Positions 32,601-41,003 of a stretch of 64,000 nt of DNA are shown in pieces. The stretch is taken from contig DATNEY010000003.1 in NCBI GenBank assembly GCA_035606665.1, positions 62,001-126,000 on the forward strand. Reading direction: 5' to 3'. Each line of letters begins with the position of its first letter. Positions within the stretch are counted from its first letter, which is position 1. The notes under the pieces were generated by a model. The model did not search any database. It was not told the DNA's origin and saw only the letters and a program-made list of their open reading frames with translations. The position numbers were made by a program, and so were the translations under genes. Origin of the DNA: DASUGC01 sp035606665 (GTDB taxonomy: Bacteria > Acidobacteriota > Vicinamibacteria > Vicinamibacterales > SCN-69-37).

Positions 32601-34742
32601 TTACTTCCCGAGGAAGCCGCGGAGCTGCTGGATGTTCGGGCCGTAGCCTCCCTGCGGCGCGGTCGTCACGAACTGCCTGGCGTACGTACGCGCCTCATCC
32701 AGCCGGCCCGTGTCGATCAACGTAACTGTCAGGTTGTACAGAGCATCAAATTCAGTAGCGTCGATGGACACCGCACGCTTCCAGCTGTCGATGGCCTCGA
32801 GCTTCTGGCCGGCGTCCGACTGCGCGACACCGAGCGTGGTGTAGGCCTTGGACAGCGCTGGATCCGCCTGGATCGCCTGACGGGCGAGAGTACCGGCCTC
32901 GTCCAGCAGGCGCCGCCGTTCGCCGGTGTTGGGCGCTGCATTGGACTCATGGAGCCGGACGACCGCTAGATTCTGGTATGCCATCCCATTGGTGGGGTCG
33001 AGCGCCAGGACGTCTCGAAACGCGCGCGACGCGTCCTCGAGACGGCCGGCGGCGAGGTTGGCGACACCAACTGCGTTGAGTACCTCCGCGTCCGTCCGCG
33101 GCAATGTCTCGAGGACGGTTAGAGCGCGCCGCGGGTCGATGCCGCTCTCTGCGAGGTAGATCCCGAGCCTCAACCGCACCTCATGCCCCGGCGCACCCGC
33201 CGTGAGCGCCTGCTCGAGCGTGGCTACCGCTTCCTTCGGCCGTCCGGACTCCCAGAACAGGTGGGCGAGGGCGACGTACGCATCCGTAGTGTCCTTTCGT
33301 GTGGCGATCACCTGGCGCAACAGTGCCGTGGTTTCGTCTATCTTTCCCGCGCCGTAGAGGTCGTTCGCGCGCTGGAGATCCCGATCGATCGCGACGAGCC
33401 GCTTCGGATCGTCGGCTTCGGTGTACTTCGCCTTTGCCGGTGCGCTGCCTGTGATGTAACTCAGAGAGCGCAGAGCGGCGGTAGTTCCAGCTGACTCGCG
33501 GCCGGGCCGCGCCGGCGCCGACGCGTGGAATCCGTCAAGGAGCCCGGCCAGAGTGCTCACACGAGCTGCCGAAGCCGGCGCCAGGTTGCGTTCCTCTTTA
33601 GGATCGCCGGCGAGGTCGTACAACTCAGGAATCGGCAGATTGATGTACTTCTCGCGCGCCGACACGACACCGGTGAGTGGCGCCCAGCCGCGGACGATGT
33701 TGTAGGTGAGCGCTTCGAAATAGGATGGCCGGTCGCTCGTGGCGCCTGTCACGAGCAGCCGGAGCGATGCTCCCGGAAGAACTGGATCGACCGGCAGACC
33801 CGCGGCTTCGATCACAGTCGGCGCGATGTCGATATGGCGAGCCGGAGTATCGATGGTGCCCGACGCCGGCCGGCCCTTCGACGTGCCACCGAGCGTCGTC
33901 ATGATCAGCGGCACCCGCAGCGTCGGCTCATAAGCGAACATCCCGTGCGTGAGCTCGCCATGCTCGCCGAGGCTTTCGCCGTGGTCAGCGGTCACGATCA
34001 CGAGCGTCGGGCGCCGGAGTGCCGCGACGCGATCGAGGAGCGGCGCAAGTGCTGCATCGGTCCAGCTGACTTCGGCGTCGTACGGTCGATCCGGATAACG
34101 CGAGAGGTACTCGTCTGGCGCTTTGTACGGCGAGTGCGGATCGAAGACGTGTACCCAGGCGAAAAACCGGCCCTGCTGCGAATCGATCCAGGTCTTCGCG
34201 CGCGACACGACTGCATTGGCTTGTCGCTCCGGCACCGCGATCTCGCCCACCGGCCGGGTCTCCGGTATCTCATCGTCATACACGTCGAAGCCCGGCGTGA
34301 GGCCGAACTGTTTCGTGAGTGGGAAGCCGGCGACGAATGCGCCGGTGGCGAATCCAGCCGTCTTGAGTCGCGTGGCCAGGGTCGCCGTGCCGTCCTTGAC
34401 GCGGTAGCCGCTGTTGTCCCGGACACCGTGCTCGAATGGCAACCGGCCGGTGAGGATCGTCGTGTGCGATGGCAGCGTGACAACGCTGTGCGCATGCGCG
34501 AATGTGAATCGGACGCCCTGCGCGGCCAGGCGATCCAGGTTCGGTGTCGAAGCGCGCCCGCCGTAGGAGCCGAGTGCGTCAGCCCGCAGCGTGTCGATCG
34601 TGATGAGCAGAACGTTCTGATCGGAATCCGGCGTGGCTGGGCCGGATGGACGTGTCCACCAGAAGTACGCGACGCCTGCCGCCAGCGCGAGGCCGAGCGC
34701 CAGCCACCGGCCGCCGCTGGACCAACGAGTCACGGCAAACAC
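32601..34742 (-). CDS. Sulfatase-fold membrane-anchored protein with C-terminal TPRs
   Basis: 713 aa from a GTG start. Signal anchor (WLALGLALAAGVAYFWW), then an alkaline-phosphatase/sulfatase domain (45-330): metal motif LLITIDTLRADALG, TADHGESLGEHGELTHG and LRVPLIMTT. The usual sulfatase CxPxR is TLPSH, so the nucleophile would be Thr and not formylglycine, which argues against a classical sulfatase and for a phosphotransferase or phosphodiesterase. TPRs fill about residues 450-713. Faces the periplasm. Divergent from the phosphodiesterase operon over only 18 bp. Confidence 0.83.
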   Translation of the reverse strand: MFAVTRWSSGGRWLALGLALAAGVAYFWWTRPSGPATPDSDQNVLLITIDTLRADALGSYGGRASTPNLDRLAAQGVRFTFAHAHSVVTLPSHTTILTGRLPFEHGVRDNSGYRVKDGTATLATRLKTAGFATGAFVAGFPLTKQFGLTPGFDVYDDEIPETRPVGEIAVPERQANAVVSRAKTWIDSQQGRFFAWVHVFDPHSPYKAPDEYLSRYPDRPYDAEVSWTDAALAPLLDRVAALRRPTLVIVTADHGESLGEHGELTHGMFAYEPTLRVPLIMTTLGGTSKGRPASGTIDTPARHIDIAPTVIEAAGLPVDPVLPGASLRLLVTGATSDRPSYFEALTYNIVRGWAPLTGVVSAREKYINLPIPELYDLAGDPKEERNLAPASAARVSTLAGLLDGFHASAPARPGRESAGTTAALRSLSYITGSAPAKAKYTEADDPKRLVAIDRDLQRANDLYGAGKIDETTALLRQVIATRKDTTDAYVALAHLFWESGRPKEAVATLEQALTAGAPGHEVRLRLGIYLAESGIDPRRALTVLETLPRTDAEVLNAVGVANLAAGRLEDASRAFRDVLALDPTNGMAYQNLAVVRLHESNAAPNTGERRRLLDEAGTLARQAIQADPALSKAYTTLGVAQSDAGQKLEAIDSWKRAVSIDATEFDALYNLTVTLIDTGRLDEARTYARQFVTTAPQGGYGPNIQQLRGFLGK

Positions 34743-34760
34743 GGTCCATATAATACCGGC
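34743..34760. promoter_or_regulatory. 18-bp divergent promoter, leaderless in both directions
   Basis: The whole gap between two GTG start codons is 18 bp and holds ATATAATA. Rightwards, TATAAT (34749-34754) places +1 at 34761, the G of the GTG. Leftwards, TATTAT (34755-34750) places +1 at 34743, one base before the other GTG. No -35 match and no ribosome site is visible on either side. Confidence 0.5.
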
Positions 34761-36290
34761 GTGCCATCAAGCAGACGCCGGTGCGGCGCCGGTGCGCTCT
34801 GGTTCGCTGCCGCCGCGGCCCTCGTCCTGCTGACGCCGGCACCGGCGGAGGCCTACATCGGCCCAGGCGCCGGCTTCGTACTGCTGTCGTCGATTCTCAC
34901 GTTCGTCGCGACGATCTTCCTGGCGCTGTTGGCTCTGGTCCTGTGGCCGTTCCGCAAAGCATGGCGGATCTTCCGGCCTGTACGGCGCGGCCCGGCCTTT
35001 GCTCGGCGGCTCATCGTGGTCGGCCTAGATGGACAGGATGCGGGTTTGACGGAACGGCTCATGACGCAGGGCAAGCTGCCCGTCCTCAAGACGCTCGCCG
35101 AGATTGGGGGCTATCGCCGGCTGCGCGCCACGTCTTCGTCCGAGTCGCCCTCAGTCTGGTCGTGGTTCAGCACCGGAGCGGATCCTGGCAAGGACAACGC
35201 GTCGAAGCCGTTCTGGTGCGTCCTTGGGGAGCACGGTATCTGGAGCACGATCCTTCGAGTCCCCATCACCGATCCGCCTGACAAGTTCCACGGTGCACAG
35301 CTCTCGGCGATGTCCGTACCGGACCTTCGCGGTACGAACGGAACGTTCACGCTGCTGACCACCCGGCCCACAGAGGGTCAGCGCCAGACTGGCTTGCGGA
35401 TACCGCTCGAGTTCAAGAACGACCGCGCGTTGTGCGAACTGCCGGGGCCTGAGAACTCATTCATGAAGTCGGCGCCGGCGCTGCGGGTGCGTCTGGCCAT
35501 AAACCTCATCCGCCCGACGCGCGCGGTCCGTGTGGAGGCCGACGGCGCCTCGGTTGTTTTGCAGCCAGGCCGGATGAGCGACTGGATTCCGATGAATTTC
35601 GGTGCGCTGCCCGGTGTGAAGATCTCCGGGATCTGCCGTTTGCTGCTCCTCGAGATGGACGACCACGTGTCCCTGTACGTCACCCCCATCAACATCGATC
35701 CAGACAAACCGGCGAGACCGATCGCTTACCCGCGTTACTACGCGACATATCTCGCAAAGAGAGTTGGGAGGTTCGCCACGCTCGGGTTCGCAGAGGACAC
35801 GAGGGCGTTGAACGAGGGCGTCATCGGCGTCGGCGATTTCGTCCGGCAGGCCTACGACGTAGATCGGGAGCGCGAGGCGATCTTTTTCGCCGGGCTCGAT
35901 CGCCTGCGATCAGGGGCACTGGTTTGCGTCTTCGACTGCACGGATCGTGTCCAGCACGTGTGCGGGCCGGACACCGCCGAAATTGAGAAGCTGTACCGGC
36001 ACAATGACGCGCTGGTCGGCCGGATCATGGCGACCCTCCGTCCGGACGATCTCTTTCTGGTCCTGTCGGGCCACGGCTTCGCAGCGAACTCCGCGACCGG
36101 GATCACGGCGGAATCCCCGGGAATCCTCTTCTCTAACAGAAAGATTGACAGCGCCGATCCAGGGCTCGTCGACATCGCGCCGACGGTGCTCCGGACGTTC
36201 GGGGTGACTCCGTTGCCGCAGATGGGCGGAGCATCGCTGTTCGACTTCGCTGCGAGCACGGCCGGACGCGCAAGGGGTGTGGCGACGTGA
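34761..36290 (+). CDS. Alkaline-phosphatase-superfamily protein, first gene of operon
   Basis: 509 aa from the GTG at 34761; the frame stays open to 33525 but that part is antisense to the sulfatase gene. Signal peptide ending PAEAY, then IGPGAG, one transmembrane helix (FVATIFLALLALVLWPF) and a nucleotide-pyrophosphatase/phosphodiesterase fold: VVGLDGQDAG, candidate nucleophile Ser in SESPSVWSWFSTG, and FDCTDRVQH. The DHG metal motif is SGHGF here, so one conserved Asp is missing and activity may be reduced or altered. The stop overlaps the next start (GTGA). Probably membrane bound on the periplasmic side. Confidence 0.82.
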   Translation: MPSSRRRCGAGALWFAAAAALVLLTPAPAEAYIGPGAGFVLLSSILTFVATIFLALLALVLWPFRKAWRIFRPVRRGPAFARRLIVVGLDGQDAGLTERLMTQGKLPVLKTLAEIGGYRRLRATSSSESPSVWSWFSTGADPGKDNASKPFWCVLGEHGIWSTILRVPITDPPDKFHGAQLSAMSVPDLRGTNGTFTLLTTRPTEGQRQTGLRIPLEFKNDRALCELPGPENSFMKSAPALRVRLAINLIRPTRAVRVEADGASVVLQPGRMSDWIPMNFGALPGVKISGICRLLLLEMDDHVSLYVTPINIDPDKPARPIAYPRYYATYLAKRVGRFATLGFAEDTRALNEGVIGVGDFVRQAYDVDREREAIFFAGLDRLRSGALVCVFDCTDRVQHVCGPDTAEIEKLYRHNDALVGRIMATLRPDDLFLVLSGHGFAANSATGITAESPGILFSNRKIDSADPGLVDIAPTVLRTFGVTPLPQMGGASLFDFAASTAGRARGVAT

Positions 36291-38206
36291 GCGTAGCCCG
36301 TGCGCTTGCCGCGTTGATCGTCGGCGGCCTCGTGGCGGCGTCATGCGGCCGGCCGGCGGTGCCCGGCCGGCAGGTGATCGTTCTCGGTTTCGACGGAATG
36401 GACTACGGCGTGACCCGGGATCTCATGGCGCAGGGCCGCATGCCGAATTTCAGTGGGTTGGCGGCGTCGGGCGGGTTCTCGCCGCTTGCGTCGACTGTGC
36501 CACCACAGAGTCCCGTTGCTTGGTCCAGTGTCATCACCGGACTCGAACCGAAGGATCACGGCATTTTCGACTTCATCCACCGCGATCCGGCGACGCTGGT
36601 ACCGTACCTGTCGACCACTCGAACGGAAGCGCCGTCGAGGACGCTCGCAATCGGAAGCTGGCAGTTGCCGCTGTCAAGCGGCCGTGTCGAACTTCTCCGG
36701 AAGGGTCGGCCGTTCTGGGACGTTCTCGAGCAGAACGGCGTGCGCACCACGATCATGCGGATGCCGGCGAACTTTCCACCGTCGGGACTCGCGACGCGCG
36801 AGCTCAGCGGCATGGGAACTCCAGACCTGCTCGGTACCTACGGAACCTTTTCGTTTTTCGCGTCTTCCTCGAGTCGCTTCGCCAACACGGCGCTTTCAGG
36901 TGGCCGCTTGGAGACAGCGAACATCTTCGACGGCGTCGTTCGCGGACAGCTTACGGGGCCAGACAATCCGTATCGAACGCCGGCACGGCCCGTCACGCTG
37001 CCGTTTACGGTGTACGTCGATGAGCGCGCGGGTGCCGCGAAGATTGTCGTCGGCGACGAGGAGCGGGTTCTCAAGGTCGGCGAGTGGAGCGACTGGGTGC
37101 CACTCGAATTCCCGCTGGCCTGGTTTGCGGGCCTTCCGGCGATGGCGCGCTTCCACCTGAAGCAGGTCGCGCCTGCCTTCGAGTTGTACGTGAGTCCGCT
37201 CAACATCAACCCCGCAGCGCCGGCCATGCCGATTTCGACGCCAACGTCGTTCGCGTCCGAACTGGCGCGGGCTACGGGTCCATTTCACACGCAGGGCATA
37301 GCGGAGGAGACCAAAGCGCTCAGCGAGCATGTGATCAGCCGCGACGAGTTCCTCGCACAGGCCAGGACTGTCGGCGACGAAGTCACGCGGCAGTACTGGC
37401 ACGCCCTCGATCGCTTCGAAAGCGGACTGCTGTTCTATTACTTCGGAAATCTCGATCAGGTTTCGCACATGATGTGGCGTCCGCGGGATCCATCGCATCC
37501 GGCGTACGATCCGGCCGCCGACGCCCCGTACCGGAACGTGGTTGACGATCTCTACATTGAGTTCGATCGACTCGTGGGTGAGACGGTGCGCCGGACCGCC
37601 GGCAGGGACGTGACGATCGTCGTGATGTCTGACCATGGTTTCACGTCGTGGCGCCGTTCATTCCACCTGAACAGCTGGCTCCGCGATCACGGGTACCTTC
37701 GCGCCATCGATCCGTCCCTCGAAGCGCAGTCGGATTTCGCCAACATCGACTGGTCCGGGACGCGCGCCTACGGGCTCGGCCTGAATGGTCTGTATCTGAA
37801 CCTTCAGGGACGCGAGCACAAGGGTGTCGTGGCGCCGGGTGACCGCGAACGGCTCATCGACGAAATCCGCCGCGGCCTGCTCGCCACGATCGACCCGGCG
37901 ACAGGCCGGCCTGCGATCTCCCGCGTGTACGTTCCCGGTCTGCCGGCGGGCGGTGCGCCTAACGCGGATCGCGCGCCGGATCTGATCGTCCTGTACGCAC
38001 AAGGCACTCGCGGATCCAACGAGTCTGCGCTCGGGGGCCTGCCGCGGGACGTCATCGTCGACAACACGGGGGAGTGGAGCGGCGACCATTGCATGGATCC
38101 GGACTTCGTGCCCGGTGTCCTGCTCGCAAATCGACCGCTACGTCAGAAGGTGTCCAGACTGGGTGAAGTAGGACGGGCCGTCCTGGCCGAATTCGGCATC
38201 AAGTGA
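36287..38206 (+). CDS. Alkaline-phosphatase-superfamily phosphodiesterase, second gene of operon
   Basis: 639 aa, GTG start in a GTGA overlap. Short hydrophobic leader with a Cys (VAASCGRP; possible lipoprotein). All metal and catalytic motifs are intact: VLGFDGMDYGV, nucleophile Ser in QSPVAWSSVITGLEPKDHG, GNLDQVSHMMW, MSDHGFTSW and the late His in WSGDHCMDP. It is related to the first operon gene and may be the active partner of a pair. Probable substrates are phosphodiesters of surface lipids or nucleotides; not determinable from sequence. Confidence 0.86.
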   Translation: MSVARALAALIVGGLVAASCGRPAVPGRQVIVLGFDGMDYGVTRDLMAQGRMPNFSGLAASGGFSPLASTVPPQSPVAWSSVITGLEPKDHGIFDFIHRDPATLVPYLSTTRTEAPSRTLAIGSWQLPLSSGRVELLRKGRPFWDVLEQNGVRTTIMRMPANFPPSGLATRELSGMGTPDLLGTYGTFSFFASSSSRFANTALSGGRLETANIFDGVVRGQLTGPDNPYRTPARPVTLPFTVYVDERAGAAKIVVGDEERVLKVGEWSDWVPLEFPLAWFAGLPAMARFHLKQVAPAFELYVSPLNINPAAPAMPISTPTSFASELARATGPFHTQGIAEETKALSEHVISRDEFLAQARTVGDEVTRQYWHALDRFESGLLFYYFGNLDQVSHMMWRPRDPSHPAYDPAADAPYRNVVDDLYIEFDRLVGETVRRTAGRDVTIVVMSDHGFTSWRRSFHLNSWLRDHGYLRAIDPSLEAQSDFANIDWSGTRAYGLGLNGLYLNLQGREHKGVVAPGDRERLIDEIRRGLLATIDPATGRPAISRVYVPGLPAGGAPNADRAPDLIVLYAQGTRGSNESALGGLPRDVIVDNTGEWSGDHCMDPDFVPGVLLANRPLRQKVSRLGEVGRAVLAEFGIK

Positions 38207-38217
38207 TGTAGCCAACG

Positions 38218-39027
38218 ATGTCAGCAGCGAATTCCATCATCGGCGCGATCCTCGGTGCCGCGCTGTCCCGTCTGAGCGGGATGCCGCTTGTTGGGCTCGC
38301 GCTGCTGTCGGCTGTCGCCGCGGTAGTGATGCTTCTCATCATCAAGGCCACGTCCAATCAGGCACGCCTTGCCGTGGTCAAACGCTCGATTCACGCCTGC
38401 ATTTATGAAGTGCGCCTCTTCAGCAGCGATGCGCCCGCGGTGTTTAGAGCGATGGGTGAGCTGTTGAGGCACCAACTGACATACCTCCGGCTGTCGCTCG
38501 TGCCGCTGTTCGTGATGGTGCTGCCGTTCGGCCTGCTGCTGGCGCATTTGGATGCGTACTACGGTGTCGCCGATCTGCCGCCGGGCCGTGCGACGCTCGT
38601 AAAGGTGCGGATGAAGGATTCAACGGGGCCGCCGCGGCTTGTCGTGCCGAACGGTGTATCCGTTGAAACGCCTGCGGTGTGGATTCCGTCCCTGCGCGAG
38701 GCGGCGTGGCGGATCTCAACGACAGCACCGGGCGACTACGAATTATCGATCGCGACTGGTGACGCCGTGGTCACGAAGCGACTTACAACGACAGCCGGCA
38801 TCGTCAGGCGCTCGCCGGTGCGGCCGTGTGCGCGCATCCTCGATCAGCTGTGGCACCCGGCAGAGAGCCCCGTGCCAAGAGAGAGCGCGGTCGAGTCGGT
38901 CAGCGTCATCTACCCATCGCGGAGCATCGACGTGCTCGGATGGAACTTCCATTGGCTTTTGGTGTTCTTCGTATTGACGATGGGTTTCGCGCTTGCGCTG
39001 AAGTCAACGCTGAGAGTGGTGGTGTGA
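38218..39027 (+). CDS. Membrane protein resembling the YidC/EMC3 (DUF106-type) fold
   Basis: 269 aa. An N-terminal helix pair (GMPLVGLALLSAVAAVVMLLII) is followed by KATSNQARLAVVKRSIHACI and a charged helical stretch (YEVRLFSSDAPAVFRAMG), a helix LRLSLVPLFVMVLPFGLLL, a periplasmic beta domain (120-225) and a C-terminal helix (LLVFFVLTMGFALAL). TM, cytosolic coiled segment, then TM is the core of the Oxa1/EMC3/TMCO1 superfamily of membrane-insertion factors; the assignment is by pattern only. It lies between the phosphodiesterases and the carboxypeptidase-regulatory proteins, with a GTGA overlap to the next gene. Confidence 0.65.
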   Translation: MSAANSIIGAILGAALSRLSGMPLVGLALLSAVAAVVMLLIIKATSNQARLAVVKRSIHACIYEVRLFSSDAPAVFRAMGELLRHQLTYLRLSLVPLFVMVLPFGLLLAHLDAYYGVADLPPGRATLVKVRMKDSTGPPRLVVPNGVSVETPAVWIPSLREAAWRISTTAPGDYELSIATGDAVVTKRLTTTAGIVRRSPVRPCARILDQLWHPAESPVPRESAVESVSVIYPSRSIDVLGWNFHWLLVFFVLTMGFALALKSTLRVVV

Positions 39028-41003
39028 GCGGGGGTCTGCTGCTCGCCATCGCTGTCGCACTGCTGGCAACAGGGCCGGTTCGGGGCGATTCCGCCAACGA
39101 ACAGCAGCAGAATCCACCGGCGGGAACTGCGGCAATCAGCGGCGTCGTTACGGATGCCGTGACCGGACGGCCACTACCGGGCGTGAGCGTCACCGTGATC
39201 GTTCCCAATGGGATCCGGACGATCACGCCGCGGCCGGCCGTCCTGACAGATGCGCGCGGCCGCTTCGTGCTCGACAATCTTCCGGCCGGCGACGGATTCG
39301 AGGTCGTGACGTCTCGTTCGGGTTATCAGGTCGGCCGGTATGAGGGACCGCGCGCCGCGAGCAGCGACCCGTGGGCCGATGGCATTCGTATCAAGTTGAC
39401 GGACGGCGAGTGGCGCAGGGACGTCAATGTCTTCATGTGGCGCATGGGTTCGATCGGCGGCCGCGTCGTTGATGAGCGCGGTGAGCCCATCGTCGGTACG
39501 GCCGTTCGCCTCTATCGGCGGCGCCTGCTTGGCGGCCGAAGTCAGTTTCTGCCGGGCGCTGTCGTCACCACGGACGATCGGGGCATATACCGGATTCCCT
39601 TTCTTCCCCCCGACTCGTACTACGTTGCGGTGTTGTCCGTGCAGTCGACCGTGCCCGCCAACATACCGGATGGCCAGCGACGACTGCCGCTGGGCGGCGT
39701 CTTCGGCCGCGGCAGCGGGGCGCCGGCAGTGCCGCGCCCTGAATCCAGTGGCGTGAGCGTGGACGTCGATGGATCGCACCGGTTGGTGCTGTCGAATTTC
39801 GCGACGCCGCCACCGCCGGCCTCGGGCCGGCCCCGCGCGTACGCGCCGACGTTCTACCCATCAACCCGATTGATTGACGGGGCGCAGCCGATCGAGCTGG
39901 CCGGCGGAACCAGCCGAACCGACATCGACTTTCGGCTCGAGCCTGTCCCAGCTGTCCGCATTTCAGGGAAGTTGAGTGGCGCGACGGACCGCACGACGAA
40001 CATGCTGCTCCGCTTGATGCTTCGGGGTGGTGAACACCTCGGCTTTGGCAGCGAAGTGGCGACGACGCTTGTTGAAGCCGACGGGCGGTTCACGTTCCTC
40101 AACGTACCGGCTGGAGGCTACACGCTGGTCGCATCGCCGTCGATCGCTGAAGTCCAGGGGCCCGGCACGCCGCAGGGTGCGCTGTCGAGAAGCGCGGGGA
40201 TGGGTGTCGTCCGAGGATTGTCGGCCGGCTACTCAGCGGTTGGCATGAACGTGATGTGGTGGCTGGCTGATGCCGGCGGTGGCTCGTGGGGGCGAGTCGC
40301 TGTCGATGTTGGTGACGCGAGTCTCGATAACCTGGACGTGCCGATGCGGGCTGCCGCGACGGTCAGCGGACGTGTCGTAATCGACGACCCGGCGCCACCC
40401 GATCCGAGCATGCGCCTGATGGTGAGCCTCGAACCCGCGAACGCTGATCCTACGCTCGGCGTGCCGAATGGGTGGACCGACGCGGGCGATCCCGACCGGG
40501 GATTTGTGATGAACGGCGTCCTCGGTGGACGTTATCTGTTCAGGCCGCCGCCGTTTGGTGGATGGCGGCTCAAGTCCGCGACCGCCGGCGGAGTCGACGT
40601 CACCGACGCCGGCATCGATGGATCGACTGGACAGCTATTCAATGACGTTGTCGTCACGATTACCAGGAGTGGCGCCGAGCTGTCCGGCATGGTCGTCGAT
40701 CAGACCGGCGGGGCGGCGACCGCTGGCGTCGTCCTTTTCCCGACGGATGCGAAGCGGTGGAGCGACTACGGCTTCACACCCGATCGGGTGCGCTCGACGC
40801 TGGCGAGCTCGGACGGATCGTTCAAGTTCACGCTCATGGCCGACGGCGAGTACGTCTGCATCGCCGTTCCGGTCCGTCAGGCCGACAGGTGGATGGACCC
40901 GAGATTCCTCGCTGCCGCAGCGACGCAGGGCGCCAGGGTGTCTCTCAAGATGGGTGTCAGCGCGTCGCTGCGCCTCCAGGTCGCTGAGGTGGTCCTCAAG
41001 TGA
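39024..41003 (+). CDS. Exported protein with carboxypeptidase-regulatory (Cna-B-like) domains, first
   Basis: 659 aa from a GTG overlapping the previous stop. Signal peptide MSGGLLLAIAVALLATGPVRG. Several beta-sandwich repeats start with the G.V.D..G.P motif: AISGVVTDAVTGRPLPGVSV, IGGRVVDERGEPIVGTAV, VSGRVVIDDPAPPDP and LSGMVVDQTGGAATAGVV. No enzyme domain is present. Such proteins act as periplasmic or surface scaffolds. The last codons overlap the next gene by GTGA, so the two scaffold proteins are co-translated, probably in fixed ratio. Confidence 0.82.
   Translation: MSGGLLLAIAVALLATGPVRGDSANEQQQNPPAGTAAISGVVTDAVTGRPLPGVSVTVIVPNGIRTITPRPAVLTDARGRFVLDNLPAGDGFEVVTSRSGYQVGRYEGPRAASSDPWADGIRIKLTDGEWRRDVNVFMWRMGSIGGRVVDERGEPIVGTAVRLYRRRLLGGRSQFLPGAVVTTDDRGIYRIPFLPPDSYYVAVLSVQSTVPANIPDGQRRLPLGGVFGRGSGAPAVPRPESSGVSVDVDGSHRLVLSNFATPPPPASGRPRAYAPTFYPSTRLIDGAQPIELAGGTSRTDIDFRLEPVPAVRISGKLSGATDRTTNMLLRLMLRGGEHLGFGSEVATTLVEADGRFTFLNVPAGGYTLVASPSIAEVQGPGTPQGALSRSAGMGVVRGLSAGYSAVGMNVMWWLADAGGGSWGRVAVDVGDASLDNLDVPMRAAATVSGRVVIDDPAPPDPSMRLMVSLEPANADPTLGVPNGWTDAGDPDRGFVMNGVLGGRYLFRPPPFGGWRLKSATAGGVDVTDAGIDGSTGQLFNDVVVTITRSGAELSGMVVDQTGGAATAGVVLFPTDAKRWSDYGFTPDRVRSTLASSDGSFKFTLMADGEYVCIAVPVRQADRWMDPRFLAAAATQGARVSLKMGVSASLRLQVAEVVLK

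Noticed and set aside
33525..34760. Upstream extension of the first phosphodiesterase frame
   Set aside because: It is antisense to the sulfatase/TPR gene, has no domain pattern, and a signal peptide begins at the GTG at 34761.
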